From positions 1 through 15,010 of the forward strand of contig JAAKFB010000012.1 of assembly GCA_011065235.1 (NCBI GenBank): a DNA stretch of 15,010 nt, written 5' to 3'. The notes below the pieces were generated by a model. That model had not been told where the DNA came from, did not search any database, and saw nothing but the letters and a program-made list of their open reading frames with translations. Positions 13,705 through 15,010 of this stretch are shown here, piece by piece. Position 1 is the stretch's first letter. Every line of letters begins with the position of its first letter. The stretch comes from Chlamydiota bacterium (GTDB lineage: Bacteria; Chlamydiota; Chlamydiia; Chlamydiales; Rhabdochlamydiaceae). Both the position numbers and the translations under genes were made by a program.

Positions 13705-15010
13705 TCAAGTTTCCTCTGTCACGTCAGCAGCTTGTGATGTATTGAAACAACAAAACTTAAGCTTAGGGAAGTTTTTGTGACGAAATTCTGTTGGAGATGA
13801 TAGATAGAGGATTTCTACATTGCCCCATTGTGATTCGGGTTTTTCGTCTGGTTCAGCTTGTGTGATTTTGCATATTCTTGCCTTGGGACAACGAGTGCCG
13901 AGGAGTTGAAAAGACCTTGAGGAAATATTTTTCTTGCTCTCATATTCTATGAGAGTTGCATTGGGAAAAATCAAGTCTTTGTGGGTGTTAAGAGATTTGT
14001 GATTTACCATGTTTTGGATAAACTTAACTTCATTAAATATTTTTGATATTTTTTTTAAAAAAATTACACTTCGATCACTTAATTCATATATTTTTAGGGT
14101 GTATTTTCCGTTACTTTTGCTTATGTCGATATTAATTTCGTTTATTCCGCAGAAGAATCCAAGACAGGCATCAAAAAGCACGTCATCTTTATATTTGGTA
14201 GCAAATTCTAGTAGCTCCATGAGTCGCTCTTCATTCATTTCATGAATCAATCCCTTTGTACAGGCAAATTTCATCTCTCTATAATCTAAATGCTCAGCTT
14301 CTTCGTATACTTGTAACAGGCTATCGTAAGAAAGTCGTGGCAAAGCATTTTGATCAAACGTTTGGCCAATAAATTCCAGCCCTTCTTTAGAAATGCCAAC
14401 AGGCCCGCTCTGTGATATTTGTTTTAATAAAAATGGCCGCCATGCGCGGAGACCTACCGCCCAAGTAAAACGATTTAGTTTAATTTCACTCCCATCGTAG
14501 GACGTTATAGTCATTAAAGGGTCTAGAATGGAAGCAAAGGCAGAAAGTGAATCATGCTCTAGGAGAGCTTTGGATATTTTGGACGCTCTTTTTAGCATTT
14601 TCTCATCATCTGGAGAAGCGTCTAGGTCCTTTTTGAATTCCTGCAATGCATTATTAAAGTCTTCTTGGTTTTTAAGTTGGTCAGGGAATAGACATATGAG
14701 CTTAACGAAATGGTAATTAGAGAGTTTACTGAAGATTGGTTCGCTAAGAAGGGTTTGTTTGATTACTGATATTTCTGCTTTATGTTTAGCGAGAGCTATC
14801 TCGCCTTCAATAGTAGATAAATCGACCTCAGGGGGGGCATGGATTAGACGGACGCAATATTGCAGTAATTTATGGGGTTTTTGTTGTTTGGTTTCATTAA
14901 GATTGGAGAGAAATGTACTTCTTATGCGAATGGTTAAGGGGCAGCGATTGATAATGTAAGAATAACAATTCGTAATTGAGTGAAAGCAATTTATTTCCTT
15001 AATATTGTTA
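13705..15010 (-). CDS. BTB/BACK-like protein, copy 2 (5' end beyond window; truncated by TGA)
   Basis: The frame is open from the right edge to TGA at 13705-13707 (434 codons in the window) and aligns with copy 1 from about its residue 31. No start codon in the window fits; the TTG at 14646 lies inside the homologous region, so the true start is outside. The BTB/BACK core is almost the same as copy 1 (LSYDSLLQ, LDYREMKFACTKGLIHEMNE, DDVLFDACLGF), while the N-terminus, the middle of the BTB domain and the segment matching copy 1 residues 383-425 differ strongly. The TCDCNRC cysteine cluster is absent. Where copy 1 has GGA (ENGILYIP) this copy has TGA, which removes the last ~94 codons and the basic tail. 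A paralogous effector or an early pseudogene are both possible. Confidence 0.68.
   Translation of the reverse strand, partial: NNIKEINCFHSITNCYSYIINRCPLTIRIRSTFLSNLNETKQQKPHKLLQYCVRLIHAPPEVDLSTIEGEIALAKHKAEISVIKQTLLSEPIFSKLSNYHFVKLICLFPDQLKNQEDFNNALQEFKKDLDASPDDEKMLKRASKISKALLEHDSLSAFASILDPLMTITSYDGSEIKLNRFTWAVGLRAWRPFLLKQISQSGPVGISKEGLEFIGQTFDQNALPRLSYDSLLQVYEEAEHLDYREMKFACTKGLIHEMNEERLMELLEFATKYKDDVLFDACLGFFCGINEINIDISKSNGKYTLKIYELSDRSVIFLKKISKIFNEVKFIQNMVNHKSLNTHKDLIFPNATLIEYESKKNISSRSFQLLGTRCPKARICKITQAEPDEKPESQWGNVEILYLSSPTEFRHKNFPKLKFCCFNTSQAADVTEET

Larger units (their letters stand above)
13184..15010. repeat. Direct repeat, unit 2: pyrophosphorylase 3' end plus BTB gene (continues past the edge)
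   Basis: The second unit begins at CCCATGCAG (13184), directly after a spacer (13045-13183) that has no counterpart inside the pyrophosphorylase gene. It continues through the second BTB frame to the right edge. The sharp left junction is the signature of a tandem duplication or of an insertion that displaced the original gene end. Confidence 0.85.

Noticed and set aside
14644..14646. TTG as start of the second BTB protein
   Set aside because: The frame is open and homologous to copy 1 for more than 110 codons upstream to the window edge, so this TTG is internal.
1..15010. tRNA, rRNA or CRISPR
   Set aside because: No cloverleaf-like sequence, rRNA segment or short regularly spaced repeats were noticed on either strand.

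Overview
The window looks like a chromosomal piece of a member of the Chlamydiae, probably an environmental or amoeba-associated (Parachlamydia/Simkania/Waddlia-type) lineage rather than a human Chlamydia. The reasons are: a SecA with the long N-terminal insertion known from chlamydial SecA; psd, nth and mnmE clustered with secA, as I recall from Chlamydia; two members of the CHLPS/DUF818 alpha/beta-hydrolase family, which is largely chlamydial; an AGX/UAP-type UDP-HexNAc pyrophosphorylase; and a pair of eukaryote-like BTB-domain proteins, a type of family expanded in environmental Chlamydiae. The species cannot be fixed from the sequence alone.

Layout. 1-1724 (-): secA, cut by the left edge. 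1761-3061 (+): a small exported protein translationally coupled to psd (phosphatidylserine decarboxylase). 3062-4285 (+): a consensus promoter, a CHLPS hydrolase, and a frameshifted remnant of a small acidic gene. 4356-8345 (-): a tightly packed run ruvC > ruvA > CHLPS hydrolase 2 > mnmE > nth with 4-8 nt overlaps at most joints; it mixes Holliday-junction processing, tRNA modification and base-excision repair. 8392-11355 (+): an envelope-sugar operon with a WaaF-type heptosyltransferase, a second divergent GT9-like protein and a UDP-N-acetylhexosamine pyrophosphorylase, each overlapping the next.

11102-15010 is the unusual part. It is a tandem, partly diverged duplication of a unit made of the last ~250 bp of the pyrophosphorylase gene followed by a convergent, A+T-rich gene for a BTB/BACK-like protein. 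The first BTB gene (564 aa) is intact and has a good promoter. The second runs off the right edge and carries an in-frame TGA that removes its last ~94 codons, although the sequence beyond the stop is still open and conserved. Both reading frames end in a basic motif that fits a bipartite nuclear localisation signal (KR-x11/12-KKxK). I therefore suggest, as inference, a host-nucleus or ubiquitin-pathway effector family that is being duplicated and diversified at the 3' end of the pyrophosphorylase gene. The detached second copy of the pyrophosphorylase 3' end has gained its own Shine-Dalgarno and ATG and stays open for 83 codons.

The left ~11 kb is mostly conserved housekeeping sequence. The duplicated BTB module, the inverted CHLPS pair around mnmE-nth, and the frameshifted small gene are the places that depart from it.
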